The notes under the pieces were generated by a model, which made no database searches, had not been told where the DNA came from, and saw only the letters and a list, made by a program, of their open reading frames with translations. Shown one piece after another: positions 21,541 through 33,558 of a DNA stretch of 64,000 bases. Every line of letters starts with the position of its first letter. The stretch's first letter is position 1. This stretch comes from Prostheceraeus crozeri (taxonomy: Eukaryota; Platyhelminthes; Polycladida; Euryleptidae), in NCBI GenBank assembly GCA_907163375.1, contig CAJQUW010006779.1:1-64000 (forward strand). The letters are read 5' to 3'. The position numbers and the translations under genes are program-made.

Positions 21541-22739
21541 CTGAAAAATAATCAGCAAATGAGAAAAGCTGATTCTGATGAAATTAATATGGATTTCATT
21601 ATAGTGAAAGAATTGACAATAGATTTTTCTCTTCCAAAATTAAAAATATTCTAGTCGTCTACTTCGTTATCCTAAAAGTTCACTGTAGATATTTGAAATT
21701 ATCATTTTAATGAAGAATCAATGTCAATACTGAAGCATTTGTGTCAGCAAGCACCGTAAATTGAAATTTAACAACACAATAACCTCGCAACTAAAAAATC
21801 TTGTTGCTGTAGACACTGCCTAGAAGAAAATTCGGGAGATTGAACTATGCCACAAAAATACCAGGTAAACTTTCAATTACTTGGAGGAAGACAATCAGCA
21901 GTGTGCCGATTATGAATTTTTGCTGAATTCGCGCCTACCACAAAATTTTCATAAATCAAGTTTTCCGCTTAAATTAAGTTTACTATACAATAGCACGTTT
22001 GCTACCACAAACCATCGGTGTCATGTCATGTTAATATATTGATTGATGTTTCGCTCAATTTATGAACATTTCATCATCATTTTAAGATCTTTCGATTTTC
22101 ATGTAATATAATTTACCTAATTAAACAAAGCATGTTATTAACAGGCATCAAGAAAAACCAAATATATCCAGTCAATCTTGTATATCATTGAAAATTCTAG
22201 CACATAAGTTCAGTTTGGGGATTTCGTAGGAACATCCAGGTTCATCGGCTACTTTTCGTTGGAAAAATAAAAAAATTGGTTCAGTGCATTTGCATGCTAC
22301 GGCTCGCTACAGTTTCGGCGAAATTGGTCAAATAAAACTATAATCAGAAGCATGCGCGATCATGAAATTATCGAATGATCATAGTATTCATATCATGCTT
22401 CCTTTTGATTCTGATTCTCACAATATTATTCCCAACATTTCAGCATCAAATTAATGAATCTACATAGAATGACGAAAATTAAAAAAAAATGATCGGTACA
22501 TATCGCCAAAATAGTGAGACTAAGAATATCGAGTTATATTTGCACATTTTCAGTAGCCACAAAATTTCACACGTGTCGGTCAACAACTAAAGAAATATAT
22601 CCAATTAGGTCTATTTGATACAAATTTCTGAACTCGTATTGCTGTAAATACAATATCATTCATGAATTCGATTTCATGGTTGACAAAGTATGAAAGTGTA
22701 ATGAAGGGATTTTGATGTTCATTTGGTCAAATTGTTAAT
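21541..22739. other. intron sequence, nothing recognised
   Basis: AT-rich TDRD12-like intron up to the 5' side of the CR1-group LINE. The missing Tudor exon may lie here or further upstream. Confidence 0.4.
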
Positions 22740-25700
22740 CGATTGTCATTCGATCATCGATCTTCGCGTCGAGTGGTCGGATAGCTTGCGACCGCTGCTG
22801 TGAATTCTGCTCTTGGTCGTTGCTGGCTGTGTCTCTGTCTTTGCTGTACAATGAGTGGAGGTATTTATCGCTATTCGAAAGAAGATCTTTTACTGTTACG
22901 CCAACGCCCATGTGTTTGTATTCCTCGAGTAGTTCGTCGACGTTTGTTTTATCACAAAATATATGCGCAACACATCCAAACAGTTATCAGACCTGACCGT
23001 GGCCTTCTTGGTAACGACAGTGACTCGTCAACTCGTCAGAAGAGCAGATTCCTCATATCGGTGCCAATTGTCCCTCATGGTCGCCGATCACGTCGCCTTC
23101 GAAACCCAAGCATTACCTTGACTAATGTGAGATCCATCAACAACAAATTTGATGAATTCAAATTGTTAATTACTCGACTCATTCCTGATGTCTTTGTGAT
23201 GACAGAGTCTTGGCTGGATTCTAATACCCCGGATTCATCTTTTTCTGTGGACAATTATTCTATCTTTCGCAGGGACAGAACGAGTGGTTCTGGTGGTGGC
23301 ATTTTGTGTTATGTGAGGAACTCTTTAACCACATCTGTGGTTAATCATGATTCCATTATTTCGCAGGATGAGTTTGCCACTGAATTTCTTGTATTATTCA
23401 TTAAGGAATCGTACCTGTCACTTATAATGGTTTATCACCCTTATTGGAACAATCGCCCGGCTCATGAGAATGCTTTGACTTGTTTGACTGATATATTGGA
23501 TTATATGTTTGTCAAGTATGGATCAAAATTACGCGTCTGTCTGTTGGGAGATTTCAACGACTTACGTGAATACTATGGCACCATCAGTGATGTGACTACG
23601 CTGAAATCATTGGTTACATTTCCGACTAGAGGAGAAAATATCCTTGACCAGATGTTTGTTAATTTCTCCATCGATATCAAACCTGCATGTCTTCCACCCA
23701 TTGATAAATCTGACCATTGTGTTATACATTGGAAACCTGATGATGTCGTGGCGGCTACAGTTATGAAGAAAAAGGTTAGAAAATTCTCTAAGTGTAATTT
23801 TGCACGATTTGCTGACTTTATTACATGCATTGACTGGATGTCTGTTATTGAAGCATGCAATAACTTAGAGGATGCGATGTACAATCTCTTAAAGTATCTT
23901 TACTCATTATATGATGATTGCTTTCCCATGAGAACTATTCGGGTTCGATCTGGAGACCCGGAATGGTTGAAGGATTCGCTACGAATTCTGATTAATGAAA
24001 GAGATCATGCGTATTCTACTGGACAATGGTCAAAATACAATCGCTTGAAATTTGAAGTAAGCAAGCACATTAAAGAACTTAAGAGTTCTTTTATTTCAAA
24101 TGCTGTGTCTTCCAATAACATAAAGAAAGTGTGGAGCTCTTTGCGTCAAGCTGCGAGATGTACTCGCCCATCTGCTTCCACAAAGTTCTCTGCAGACGAA
24201 TTTTGTGACTTTTTCTCGTCGAATTTTCAAATTGTTGATCAAGATAGTGCTTCTTCAGATCAAGATAATCTCTTGTGTAATCAGTCTATCTCTATGATAG
24301 ACTGTGATGATGTGTGCCGGGTTCTTCTCAATTTGAAGAATACTGGATGTGGTCCGGACAACTTACCAGCATGGATTTTTAGACGTTTCGCAGATTTTTT
24401 GTCTCCTGTCATCACTTACCTGGTGAATTGGAGTTTGCAAATTGGAATTATGCCTGAATGTCTTAAGCTGGCAAATGTTATTCCTATACAGAAATGTGAT
24501 AGGCCTAAAATTATTTCTGAATTTAGGCCAATTTCTCTTTTGCCTATTCTTTCTAAGGTTTTGGAGCGCGTTGTATGTAAACACCTTATACTTCCCTATG
24601 TGGCAAATAAACTCCATAAATCTCAGTTTGCTTTCATTCCACGCAGTGGATCAGGTACAACTTCCGCTCTTGTGTTGACCCAACACCATATTCTGAAATT
24701 TTTAGATTTGAGTTCTGGTTGTGTTAGATTGCTTTCGGTGGATTTATGCAAAGCTTTTGAGAAATTACCTCATAATGTCATAATTGAAAATTGTCGTAAA
24801 TTCGATATTCCAATTCCAATGATAAAGTGGATTTCGAACTTTTTGTCAGACAGAGGTCAACGTGTTCATATAAATGGATGTTTTTCTAAGTGGTCAAATG
24901 TCCCAAGTGGCATTCCACAGGGTAGCATAGTTGGGCCTTTGTTGTCTGCCTTAGCTACAGACAGTATTTCTCCTGTATGTGTGAATACAAAAATTATAAA
25001 GTATGCCGATGATATACTTTTTATCCATTGTATACGTGACTCAGACGAAGACAATTTGCAGAAAGAATGGGACAACTTTGTCAGTTGGTCCCAATCTGTG
25101 TATTTACCCATAAATATTTCTAAGTGCCATGTCCTTAATGTTGTCACCAAGTCAAACCTGTTGGTTGAGTCAATTTTAGTTGATGATGGATTGTTTTTGT
25201 CTCAAGTTGATTGTTTCAAATTTTTGGGTGTGCATTTTTCCAAAGATCTAAAGTGGAATACTCATATTGATTATTTGATCAAAAAGGTATGCAAGCGCAT
25301 GTACATCGTCCATAATCTCCGCAGGTCAAACTGTCAAAAAGATCTTATCATAAAATGCTATGTTGCCTTTATTCGATCTGTTATGTTATACGCGTACCCA
25401 TCATTTTGTAATATCCCTGAGTACTTGAAACAGCGATTGCAAAGTATTGCACGACGTGTTTATCGTCTCGTAGACATTCCTTATGACGCATCCAACTCTT
25501 TGTTTTGTGTGGCAGACAGAACATGCGAGAAACTTTTTCGTGACATTTTCAGAAACAAGGATCATCCTTTGCGGGAGATGTTCCAAGCGTGTGAATCCGT
25601 CCGTGCAACCCGCAGTTCTCGCATTTTTCGTCGTCCTTTTGGAAGGACCAAACGTTTTACTTCTTCTTTTATCAGATATTGTATATAGTTTCGAACCTTT

Positions 25701-25861
25701 TTTTTTCTTTTTTTTAGTCGTTGATCTTCTGTAATACTTCGTCACTGTACTTTGCATTTTTCTTGTATTTTTTCGAGTAATCTTCTTTGTAAATTTTTGT
25801 CATGCGCTCACCGAATGTTGTACACTTGTGAGGCAATGAAGATTATTATCTATTTATCTAT
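22740..25861 (+). mobile_element. CR1-group LINE, apparently near full length
   Basis: A GC-richer leader starts near 22740 in otherwise AT-rich sequence, followed by one long ORF, a T-rich untranslated stretch and a short reiterated tail (TATCTATTTATCTATT at 25846-25861), the kind of short-repeat 3' end used by CR1/L2-type elements. The ORF has no frameshift, unlike every other retroelement in the window. It is antisense to the TDRD12-like gene and in its intron. No flanking duplication was identified; CR1 insertions often lack one. Confidence 0.8.
22851..25688 (+). CDS. LINE endonuclease/reverse transcriptase, intact
   Basis: From ATG 22851 this is a 945-aa protein. After a basic leader (~80 residues) comes an APE endonuclease: LTNVRSINNK, MTESWLDS (catalytic Glu), LLGDFN and KSDHCVIHW (Ser-Asp-His). 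The RT follows: FRPISLLPILSK, QFAFIPRSGSGTTSA, motif A LSVDLCKAFE, motif B SGIPQGSIVG and motif C KYADDILFI. The C-terminus ends with a Cys-containing thumb and RTKRFTSSFIRYCI, typical of CR1/L2 proteins. The usual downstream LYINDL of motif B is changed to LSALATD. The protein nicks target DNA and primes cDNA there. All catalytic residues I can check are present. Confidence 0.88.
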   Translation: MSGGIYRYSKEDLLLLRQRPCVCIPRVVRRRLFYHKIYAQHIQTVIRPDRGLLGNDSDSSTRQKSRFLISVPIVPHGRRSRRLRNPSITLTNVRSINNKFDEFKLLITRLIPDVFVMTESWLDSNTPDSSFSVDNYSIFRRDRTSGSGGGILCYVRNSLTTSVVNHDSIISQDEFATEFLVLFIKESYLSLIMVYHPYWNNRPAHENALTCLTDILDYMFVKYGSKLRVCLLGDFNDLREYYGTISDVTTLKSLVTFPTRGENILDQMFVNFSIDIKPACLPPIDKSDHCVIHWKPDDVVAATVMKKKVRKFSKCNFARFADFITCIDWMSVIEACNNLEDAMYNLLKYLYSLYDDCFPMRTIRVRSGDPEWLKDSLRILINERDHAYSTGQWSKYNRLKFEVSKHIKELKSSFISNAVSSNNIKKVWSSLRQAARCTRPSASTKFSADEFCDFFSSNFQIVDQDSASSDQDNLLCNQSISMIDCDDVCRVLLNLKNTGCGPDNLPAWIFRRFADFLSPVITYLVNWSLQIGIMPECLKLANVIPIQKCDRPKIISEFRPISLLPILSKVLERVVCKHLILPYVANKLHKSQFAFIPRSGSGTTSALVLTQHHILKFLDLSSGCVRLLSVDLCKAFEKLPHNVIIENCRKFDIPIPMIKWISNFLSDRGQRVHINGCFSKWSNVPSGIPQGSIVGPLLSALATDSISPVCVNTKIIKYADDILFIHCIRDSDEDNLQKEWDNFVSWSQSVYLPINISKCHVLNVVTKSNLLVESILVDDGLFLSQVDCFKFLGVHFSKDLKWNTHIDYLIKKVCKRMYIVHNLRRSNCQKDLIIKCYVAFIRSVMLYAYPSFCNIPEYLKQRLQSIARRVYRLVDIPYDASNSLFCVADRTCEKLFRDIFRNKDHPLREMFQACESVRATRSSRIFRRPFGRTKRFTSSFIRYCI

Positions 25862-28358
25862 TGTCCGCACAGAAGGTCAGCACTGTCGGATACCTATGCC
25901 GAAAGTCAGTCATTTCTCTGCACGAACATCTGGCAACCTGTGGTGTCAAGTTGCCGTGCGGGGGGTAGAGCAAGCCGCGAGGCGGCTTGGACTTTCCTAT
26001 CTCGTAAGCAAACCGAGCTTAATTTCAGAACTTTTTTCTGAAATTACTTGGACGCGTGGTCCCGCGCGTCTCTGTGTGAACAGCCCATAGGTTTGTTCAG
26101 TTTCTGAACGAAAATTCAGTACGCGTGAGACGCACCGCGTCCGGTGAGAATGGACCTGAAGAGGTATTCGATCGAAACCGCTATTTCGTGTGGATGAACT
26201 GGACATCTTACTGCACTAACGAATCGATCGCATTTAATTCTAGCTTTCTTCACGTGACTGTAAACAACATTTTTGCGCAGTAATTAACCACATTTTCAAA
26301 AGCTGTCAAATCACGAAGTGCCTCGTTTAAAGTTTGCAAAATTAACAAAACATATTAAAGATCAGCTATCGATGCAGAAGAATTTCCATTGATAGGGTAA
26401 CGTACTAAGTTAAGATTTAACTTACTAATTTCATTCTATGATATTGTTTGATACTTTCATAAGAACTAAACATGGTTACAAAGCACACCGTGTGATTCAT
26501 GGTATGTGTTTCATACTATCGTGCCCCATTCTCCCGTACTGGAGGTGCAACTACTCGGATTTTTGCTTTCTCAAATTCTACTATTGAACACTAAAATTCA
26601 TAGCTGAAGTTTTCACCAAATCATTACTGTGGAGCATGGGAAATTGATAGTCTACATGCATTTCAGAAACGCTCCCCCCAAAAAAAACAAGGAGTTCCTG
26701 CATTTTTTGGGATAAATCACTAGGACATAATAATGAAGTATAAAGTAATGTCCGGAATTCTTTGATTGAAAACGATGTTTGTCGTGATGCCATTTAAAAA
26801 TGCATGAAAATTAATTGGATGATTAAAAAGGTACAGACAAGCCCAAAGACATAAACATTAAATGGAATCGCCCCAAATTGCTGACTAGAATCAAGATTGC
26901 TACTAGTAATATTTACTAGCAGCGGTAGTCGTTATTTAGTAATAATATAAAAAAATATTAGTTTTAAATACGAATTTATTGACATATCTATGTTCAAGCC
27001 TATTAGCGACAGCTTCGCAATGAAGTTGAGTATGATTGCTAAAGTTTGAGATAATTCTATTAATCAGCCAAATGATTATTTCATTATGATAATCATTTTA
27101 CTAAATCCAAATTAGATTTCGAAATTTGATGATTTATTAGATCATGGATTTTTTAACCCAGCTACAAAATTGAATTGAATATACAATAGCATGTTCATGT
27201 TTGAAACAGCATTGAACGGATTGAGGCATGTTTCAATCCGCAAAAACCAACCTGAGAATGCTGTTTATGACCTAGATAAAAGTGCAAGGCTTCCTAATAT
27301 CTACCAAATTCCGATTCATGAATGGATGACAGTATCAACTAGCAATCATACCTTCTTTCCAATGTTACTCCACTACATCCATAATCCAAATGAATGATGC
27401 TGCAAGATAGAAAAAAATGTTAATAGTTAAAGAGGACGACAGATACAATATTTCTTTAAAGCAATTACTCATAAATCGATGTCCCAATTAATGCTACACT
27501 TCATATACATGTACAATGGGCGACAGCAAGGCTGCAATTCGAAAATTTCAAATGGATTATCTTTCTTAGGTATCCGATCGTCACTGCATCTAGCATTTCT
27601 CACAATGCTGTCGCAAATAACAGACTGTTGCAAAACAGCGAAATGGTTTTGGTGGCACTGAAATGCGTATTTCTGAGTACCATGCTAACATTTGAATACT
27701 CATAAATATCTTTTGGTCGTCACATCGAAGCCGTAAAATATCCTAAATGTTTTGGTCAGTGCTTATATGAAAACTCTCCGAGGCATCGATGTCATGCGTT
27801 CAACAGAATAAAAAATATGTCTCTCCGTAAAACAATGGAAAATTCATTTTCAAAAGCAGGTGTTGTAAACTATTTGACACTCCAGTTGCCATATTACTGT
27901 CAATACTTGCACTTGTGAGACTGCTCTTTTTAAATAGTACACATATCGAAGCAAAGGTTTATAGGAATCTATGGCAAGCAAAGTGGACAATTATATTATC
28001 GAGACAGCTAAGTTACGAAACCGAATAATTTGGACATCTGAACACGATACTCATTCCTTTCCTACATGTATATCGGTCTGAAACCTGCATGACTATGTAT
28101 TGTTTACATGTAAACGGTGGTAAAATAATTCCAAACTAATTCTTGTTGTCTCCAACTTCCTGTCACAGTGTAGGACAGGGTGTCCGTACCAACTGTGCTT
28201 CATTCTACATTCTATGAATTATATTTATGCTGGAGTTGTTGGTGTGATAGACCAGCAGACCTTTAACGCTTGACCCTTACAGATCCTTAGTCTTGAAATC
28301 TGATAAGAATCTCTGTACATAAGAGAGATGTGAAACAAAAACATCCACATTGTAAATT
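25862..28358. other. intron sequence with a GC-rich patch
   Basis: 25862-26210 is CpG- and GC-rich for this window and contains a loose inverted pair (GGACGCG near 26050 and CGCGTCC near 26140) and CTGTGTGAACAGCCC, which resembles a transposon terminus, but no partner end was found. The rest is AT-rich without coding signal. CAGGGTGTCC at 28187 resembles a hAT end without a matching partner. Confidence 0.35.
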
Positions 28359-28366
28359 GTCATCAC

Positions 28367-28742
28367 TAGGGCAATCAAATTTTTAACCTAAAAATCTAAA
28401 ATTTTGACATATTTTAACTTATCCTTCGTAACTTATCTGTAGCTTTGTTGCATGCATGAGGTCAAGTCTGATATCAATTGAATTGGGTGGTAGACCGCAG
28501 GGAAAACACGTTCCCTTTTTTTCCTGGAGAGAATTAGAGCATGATCATCATGAGAAAGAAAACAGCAATATACAATTACGATGAAAGTGAATGATCAGGT
28601 CAACTAGAGAGTATGGGGGTCGACACTGAATAGGTAAGAATCAATCTAACGCCTGTATTTTAAGGATAAAATTCTTTAAGTTATCCATGAATTTTAAACT
28701 TATTTTTAACCGCTTTAACTTTTAAACTTCATGGTTGCCCTA
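28367..28742. mobile_element. hAT-type MITE with 8-bp duplication
   Basis: Ends read inward TAGGGCAATCA and TAGGGCAACCA, and GTCATCAC is directly repeated on each side (28359-28366 and 28743-28750). Length is 376 bp with no ORF. AACTTATCC/TTTTAAC-like words recur near both ends. The 8-bp duplication is the ordinary hAT length. Confidence 0.85.
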
Positions 28743-28787
28743 GTCATCACTACAATAAATTCAGTCTATCTCATAAATGCTTATATA

Positions 28788-30133
28788 CGAGGCGTGTTCA
28801 AATGAAACCCGTTCGACTTATCTTAGCGGGTTCATGCATGACCAATTAATCAAAGCAGACTTGTGGAGTACTATTCAGTGTTTTATAACAGCGTGACAAT
28901 GTGTTTGTTCATCAAGTGTATCTGTTGTTCACGGTTAATGACGAGTGAAATGTCGTTCATGGTAGAAAGTCCGTCCAAAGAAGACCAGAGAGCGGTTATT
29001 CAATTCCTGACCGCAGAAGGATGCATGCCAGCAGAGATCCATCGCAGAATGGCATCAGTATACACAGATCGAGCTGTTTCAAAGACCACAGTGACTGAGT
29101 GGTCAAGGAAGTTTCGAAAGGGGTGAACTGAAACATCTGATTTGCCACGTCCTGGACAGGCGCACAAAGTGGTGACTGAAAGTCTGACTGAGACCATCGA
29201 TACCGCAGTCAGAGCCGATCGTCGACGAAGCATTCGAGATCTGGCAGATGACTTCAATGTCTCAATTGGCTCAATGCATGCCATCGTGAAGGAAAAGTTG
29301 CAGTATCACAAAGTTTGCTCTCAATGGGTGCCTCGAATGCTTACTGAAGACCACAAGGAAAGACGGAGAACACTCAGTTTGGAACACCTGACTCACTTCA
29401 ATACCGAGAATGAGCAGTTCTTGCGTCACATTGTGGCTGGAGACGAGACGTGGTGCCATCATTTCGAGCCGGAAGGGAAGCAGAGCAGCATGCAGTGGAA
29501 GAATCCAAGTTCACTCAAGCCGAAGAAGTTCCGAGTGCAACAATCTGCAGGGAAGGTGATGCTCACGGTGTTCTTCGATATTCAGGGCCCGCTGCTCCTC
29601 GAGGTTCTTGAACCCAACGAAACAATCAATTCGCAGCGGTATATGCAGATTTTGGACAAGCTTCACCAAGCGATATAGAGCAAGCGACCCGGTATGTTGT
29701 CTTCAGGTGTCATTCTTCTTCACGACAACGCAAGACCACACGTTTCGAAGGCGACATCTGACGCATTGACAAGGAAGCGTTGGAAAGTTTTGGAAGACCC
29801 TGCATACAGTCCTGACCTGTCACCTTGTGATTTTCACATTTTTGGTCCCCTGAAGAAGTTTCTCAAAGGACAACGATTCCGATCAGAAGAAGTGAAGACA
29901 GCTGTTAAGGATTGGTTCAAAGGACAGCCGAAATCCTTCTTTGCCGACGGAATTCAACGCCTACCCAAGCAATGGGACAAGTGCAGGGAAGTCAACGGAG
30001 ACTTTTTTTGATTGTTATTTCTGTTTTTATGTTAATAATACACAGTTGTTACTAATTGATTGTGTTTCTACTTTGTCTGCTTACTATTCTACAAATACAG
30101 CATAGCAAACGGGTTTCATTGCAACACGCCTCA
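28788..30133 (+). mobile_element. mariner element 1, 1346 bp
   Basis: TIRs read inward CGAGGCGTGTTCAAATGAAA and TGAGGCGTGTTGCAATGAAA, with TA on both sides (28786-28787, 30134-30135). The complete structure encloses one interrupted mariner transposase. Confidence 0.92.
28938..30011 (+). pseudogene. mariner transposase with two nonsense codons
   Basis: From ATG 28938 the full protein can be read in one frame except for TGA at 29124 (after FRKG) and TAG at 29676 (after LHQAI). Each is one C-to-T change from an expected codon (CGA, CAG). Motifs: helix-turn-helix with VSKTTVTEWSRKF, VAGDETWCHHFEP (first Asp), LLHDNARPHV (second Asp) and YSPDLSPCDFHIFGPLK (third Asp), the DD34D signature. No frameshift is present, so inactivation looks recent and due only to transitions. 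Confidence 0.92.
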
Positions 30134-30135
30134 TA

Positions 30136-31239
30136 TATCTTAGAATACAAGATGTAAAAAATTTATATCTTATCAATACTATATTTACATCACAATGCGG
30201 CAGCAATAAGATCTTCAGATATCACAGTTCGCACGTACAGCCACAACATTACCTTACTCAATACCATCCACTAATAATGATAAGACAAAAATGTTACAAA
30301 ATGCTTCATCGCCAACATCTTTCTTGTTCGAGTAAAAATTCTGACTATTTTCGATTATGAGGGTCTAAAAGAGAGCATCTTTTTCAATATGCCTCGTTAT
30401 TTTTAAGTAACAAGTATACAAATTTCAGTTGATGTTTAACTTTTCACTACATATTTTAGAATTTCATCAAATGATGCTCTATTTAATGGTGCCTACTTAC
30501 CAAAAACCTGCATAAATACATAAACGGCATTATCTAGCCGCGACTAATATTAGAGAGCGGTCATTATTCAAGGGCGACTACATAGAGTGGTGACCATTAT
30601 TCGAAGAAGCACGCACACCTTGCTGCCAATATTCTTTGTGTGACAATTCTATTTTTATTTTACATTGAACATTAAAATTGCACCTACCTTATTTTGCCAT
30701 GAAACCTTAAAACCCAGAATTGGATTGCTTAGGTCTCACTCCAAAATTATGGATTTTTGTCACTTGTTTCTCCTTAAAAATGATGATAATGGAATAACAG
30801 TCTGAATAAATACAACATTATATATGCCGCTATACGTCAGACCTCTTTTTATTCAAATTACATTCTAAACATTATTCTAATGTGAACTTTCAAGCGGTTA
30901 GTTTTCAAGTTCCGTACTTCTTCGGATAGTACCCCAGGCTAGTATAAAAGATGGCTATCCGACTCATATTTGTTGAAGATTGTGCACTTTTGTGATGTGC
31001 CTTTTATCGGTATTGAAATTAACAATTGAAAATTTTTTTATCTCTCTTCAAAAACCTATTTTAGTAGTATTTAGCTAATTAACTGAAATTCAGCCGACAT
31101 AAAAATAATCAATTTGATGTTCAACCGAGAATTTTAGCTGAATGCCTCACGGCTAACGGTTATCTAAAAATCTCGGATCCTTTTTAACTGTTTGTGAGAC
31201 AAATATTCAAACAATGATGCCGCAGAACTGTAGGGGAGG
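30136..31239. other. intron sequence, nothing recognised
   Basis: AT-rich TDRD12-like intron between mariner 1 and the GTGGGGCACATTGA terminus. No coding or structural signal seen. Confidence 0.4.
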
Positions 31240-31397
31240 GTGGGGCACATTGAACATGCTTTTGAACTTATCTCAACAGTTGGAATGTACTAAATCAAAC
31301 TCGGATGAAAAATTGAGGGCATGCTAAGTAATTTCTGAGTCGCTTAAAGCTTCTGTGACATCTCATCTCCTCACTATTTGAATTTTAAAATTTTTAC

Positions 31398-31463
31398 CAA
31401 AGTACCTTTATTTAAGTACCTCAGTAAGTACCTTTATTTAAGTACCTCACTAAGTACCTTTAT
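31398..31463 (+). repeat. short tandem repeat (AGTACCTTTATTTA unit)
   Basis: About three copies of a 22-24 bp unit containing AAGTACCTTTATTTAAGTAC follow one another, with small changes. Confidence 0.6.
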
Positions 31464-32239
31464 TTATTACTCTACTGTTCAACTTTATCGGACTTTATGT
31501 ATCAGATCTATAGCTTCAGTTCATTTCATGTTGATTTCTGAAAGTAAAATGCTCATGGACCAGAGTTCTCAGATTAATAGCACTATTTATGATAGCAGAA
31601 CGATCATAGGAGCACTAATGCTAAATTTAATGGTACACAATATTATATTCATCATTGTGATAATCAGTAGCAGCATGCATGTAGGCTTTTTCCGCGTTGG
31701 ATGTAGACATGTAAGACACGAGTAGATCTAGGAAAAAAAACAAATAAACAAACACCTAAAAAAACAGGAGGCATTAACATTTCAATTTGTTCGACCAGCA
31801 AGGGAGGTTACAGTGTATTCAAAGTCGCATCATTTTGATTGAGATCACTGATTTATATCAATTCACCAATCAGCTTTTTTCAATATTACTTCTTCGCCAT
31901 GCTGCCCTAGTGCCTTATTCTCGAAAATAGCTACAGCGCACGAAAGCGAATACCATAACTGCTCAAATATTTCTAAATAGTTAAAACTCGGCAATTAAGA
32001 CCATAGATGCCAGGCTGTCTATGTATTAATTATCGAAAATCTTAATTACACAGCAGCTTGTCAAAAATATACACAAAAATGCCACGGCCGAATGATTTTG
32101 ATTAACCTAAGTCTTCATTATCCGTGTCCGAATAAGCGTGCTTCGACTGTAGTCAATTTGATAGCGCTACAGACCAATTTGTAGCACAATCACATGTAAA
32201 AGCTTATGAATCACTTCGTTCAGTCAATAAAAGAAAATA

Positions 32240-33558
32240 CGAGGTGTCAGAAAAGTTCCAGGACTGTGGTCACAAATAATTTGTTTAATAAACAATACAG
32301 AAATTATATGTTGTCCCCTCCAAAGTAGTCCCCCCGATAGTCTAACGCACTTCTCCATCCCTCGGCGCCATGCATCTACGCACTCATGGATGGTTTCTTC
32401 CGGGATATGGCGCAGCTCCGTCGTCACGGCCTTCTTGATGGCTCCCTCATCCGAAAATCGGTTTCCTTTGAGGACACCTTTCAGCTTAGGGAACAGGAAA
32501 AAATCGGAAGGGGCGAGATCTGGCGAGTACGAGATTTCTCCAACAAAACGATGTTCTTCTTTGCGAGGAACTACCGGATGCTGGTAGCGTTGTGAACAGG
32601 GGCATTGTCGTGGTGAAGAAACCACGAATTGCTCTGCCACAAACCCCTGCTCTTCTCGGTCACTGAACGAAGCAGACGTTGGAGGATCTCTCTGTTGGTC
32701 TGTTGGCTGATGGTCTGACCCCATGGCAAGAACTCCAAGTGGACGATGCCTCTAAAGTCGAAGAACACGATCAACATGAGTTTCATCTTGGACTTCGTCT
32801 GCCTTGCCTTCTTCGATCTCGGTGATCCAGGAGTCTTCCACTGAAGGCTCTGGCGCTAGGTCTCCGGGTCGTACTTGAAGATCCAGGATTCATCGCCTGT
32901 GATGACTTTCGACAGAAATCCTGGATCTGTTTAGAGACGCTCGAGGATGTCTCGACACACTTGCATGCTTCCACTTTTGTTCCTCGTTCAGCACCTTCGG
33001 CACCAACTTTGCACAGACCTTCCGCATGCCCAGGTCTTCAGTGATCCTCCAGACGCAATCACCAAGCTCACTTGCCATCATCCGAACGGTCAGACGACGA
33101 TCGCCTCGCACCACCTGCCTCACGAGCTCAATGTTCTCCTCAGTCCTGCTTGTCGAAGGTCTTCCACCTCCTCTCGTCCCTCTCAGAACCTCCTGTGCCA
33201 GTCGAAAACATATGAGCGGGACTTCGTCTCATCTCCATAAACCTGTTGAAGCATTTCGAGTGCTTCAGATGGAGATTTTCCGAGGCGTACCAGAAACTTT
33301 AGGTTTGTTCTCTGTTGCCTCCCTTCGAAATGAAAGGGACCTTGTTTGCCGCGGATCTGTTGTTTAAGAACGAGAACGATTTGTTGAACTGTATTCAAAT
33401 GGTTGTGAAGAATCGTGCAATAGCTACAGAGAGCTAGCTGAAATGAAAGTTATATGCACACAAGACATCATGTCATATGGTGACGTAATCAAATTTTCGA
33501 TCAAACAAACATAGCTAGCACAGCAGGCTCAGTCCTAGAACTTTTCTGACACACTTCG
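32240..33558 (-). mobile_element. mariner element 2, 1319 bp
   Basis: TIRs read inward CGAGGTGTCAGAAAAGTTCC and, from the right, CGAAGTGTGTCAGAAAAGTT. TA flanks both ends (32238-32239, 33559-33560). The enclosed transposase is heavily frameshifted. Confidence 0.88.
32330..33398 (-). pseudogene. mariner transposase, multiply frameshifted
   Basis: Fragments in different minus-strand frames follow mariner order. 33183-33398 has the N-terminal helix-turn-helix (SEALEMLQQVYGDE). 32890-33123 has the linker. Near 32780-32890 is the first-Asp region, degraded. 32571-32786 has VFFDFRGIVHLEFLP and LHHDNAPVHNA (second Asp). 32330-32560 has YSPDLAPSDFFLFPKLK (third Asp). At least three frame changes. 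A different mariner subfamily from element 1, judged by FLHHDNAPVH and the TIRs. Confidence 0.85.

Noticed and set aside
26581-26793. Minus-strand frame with HVDYQFPMLHSNDL, a candidate for the missing Tudor exon
   Set aside because: No acceptor/donor pair gives the needed phases, and VDYQ lacks the expected Gly.
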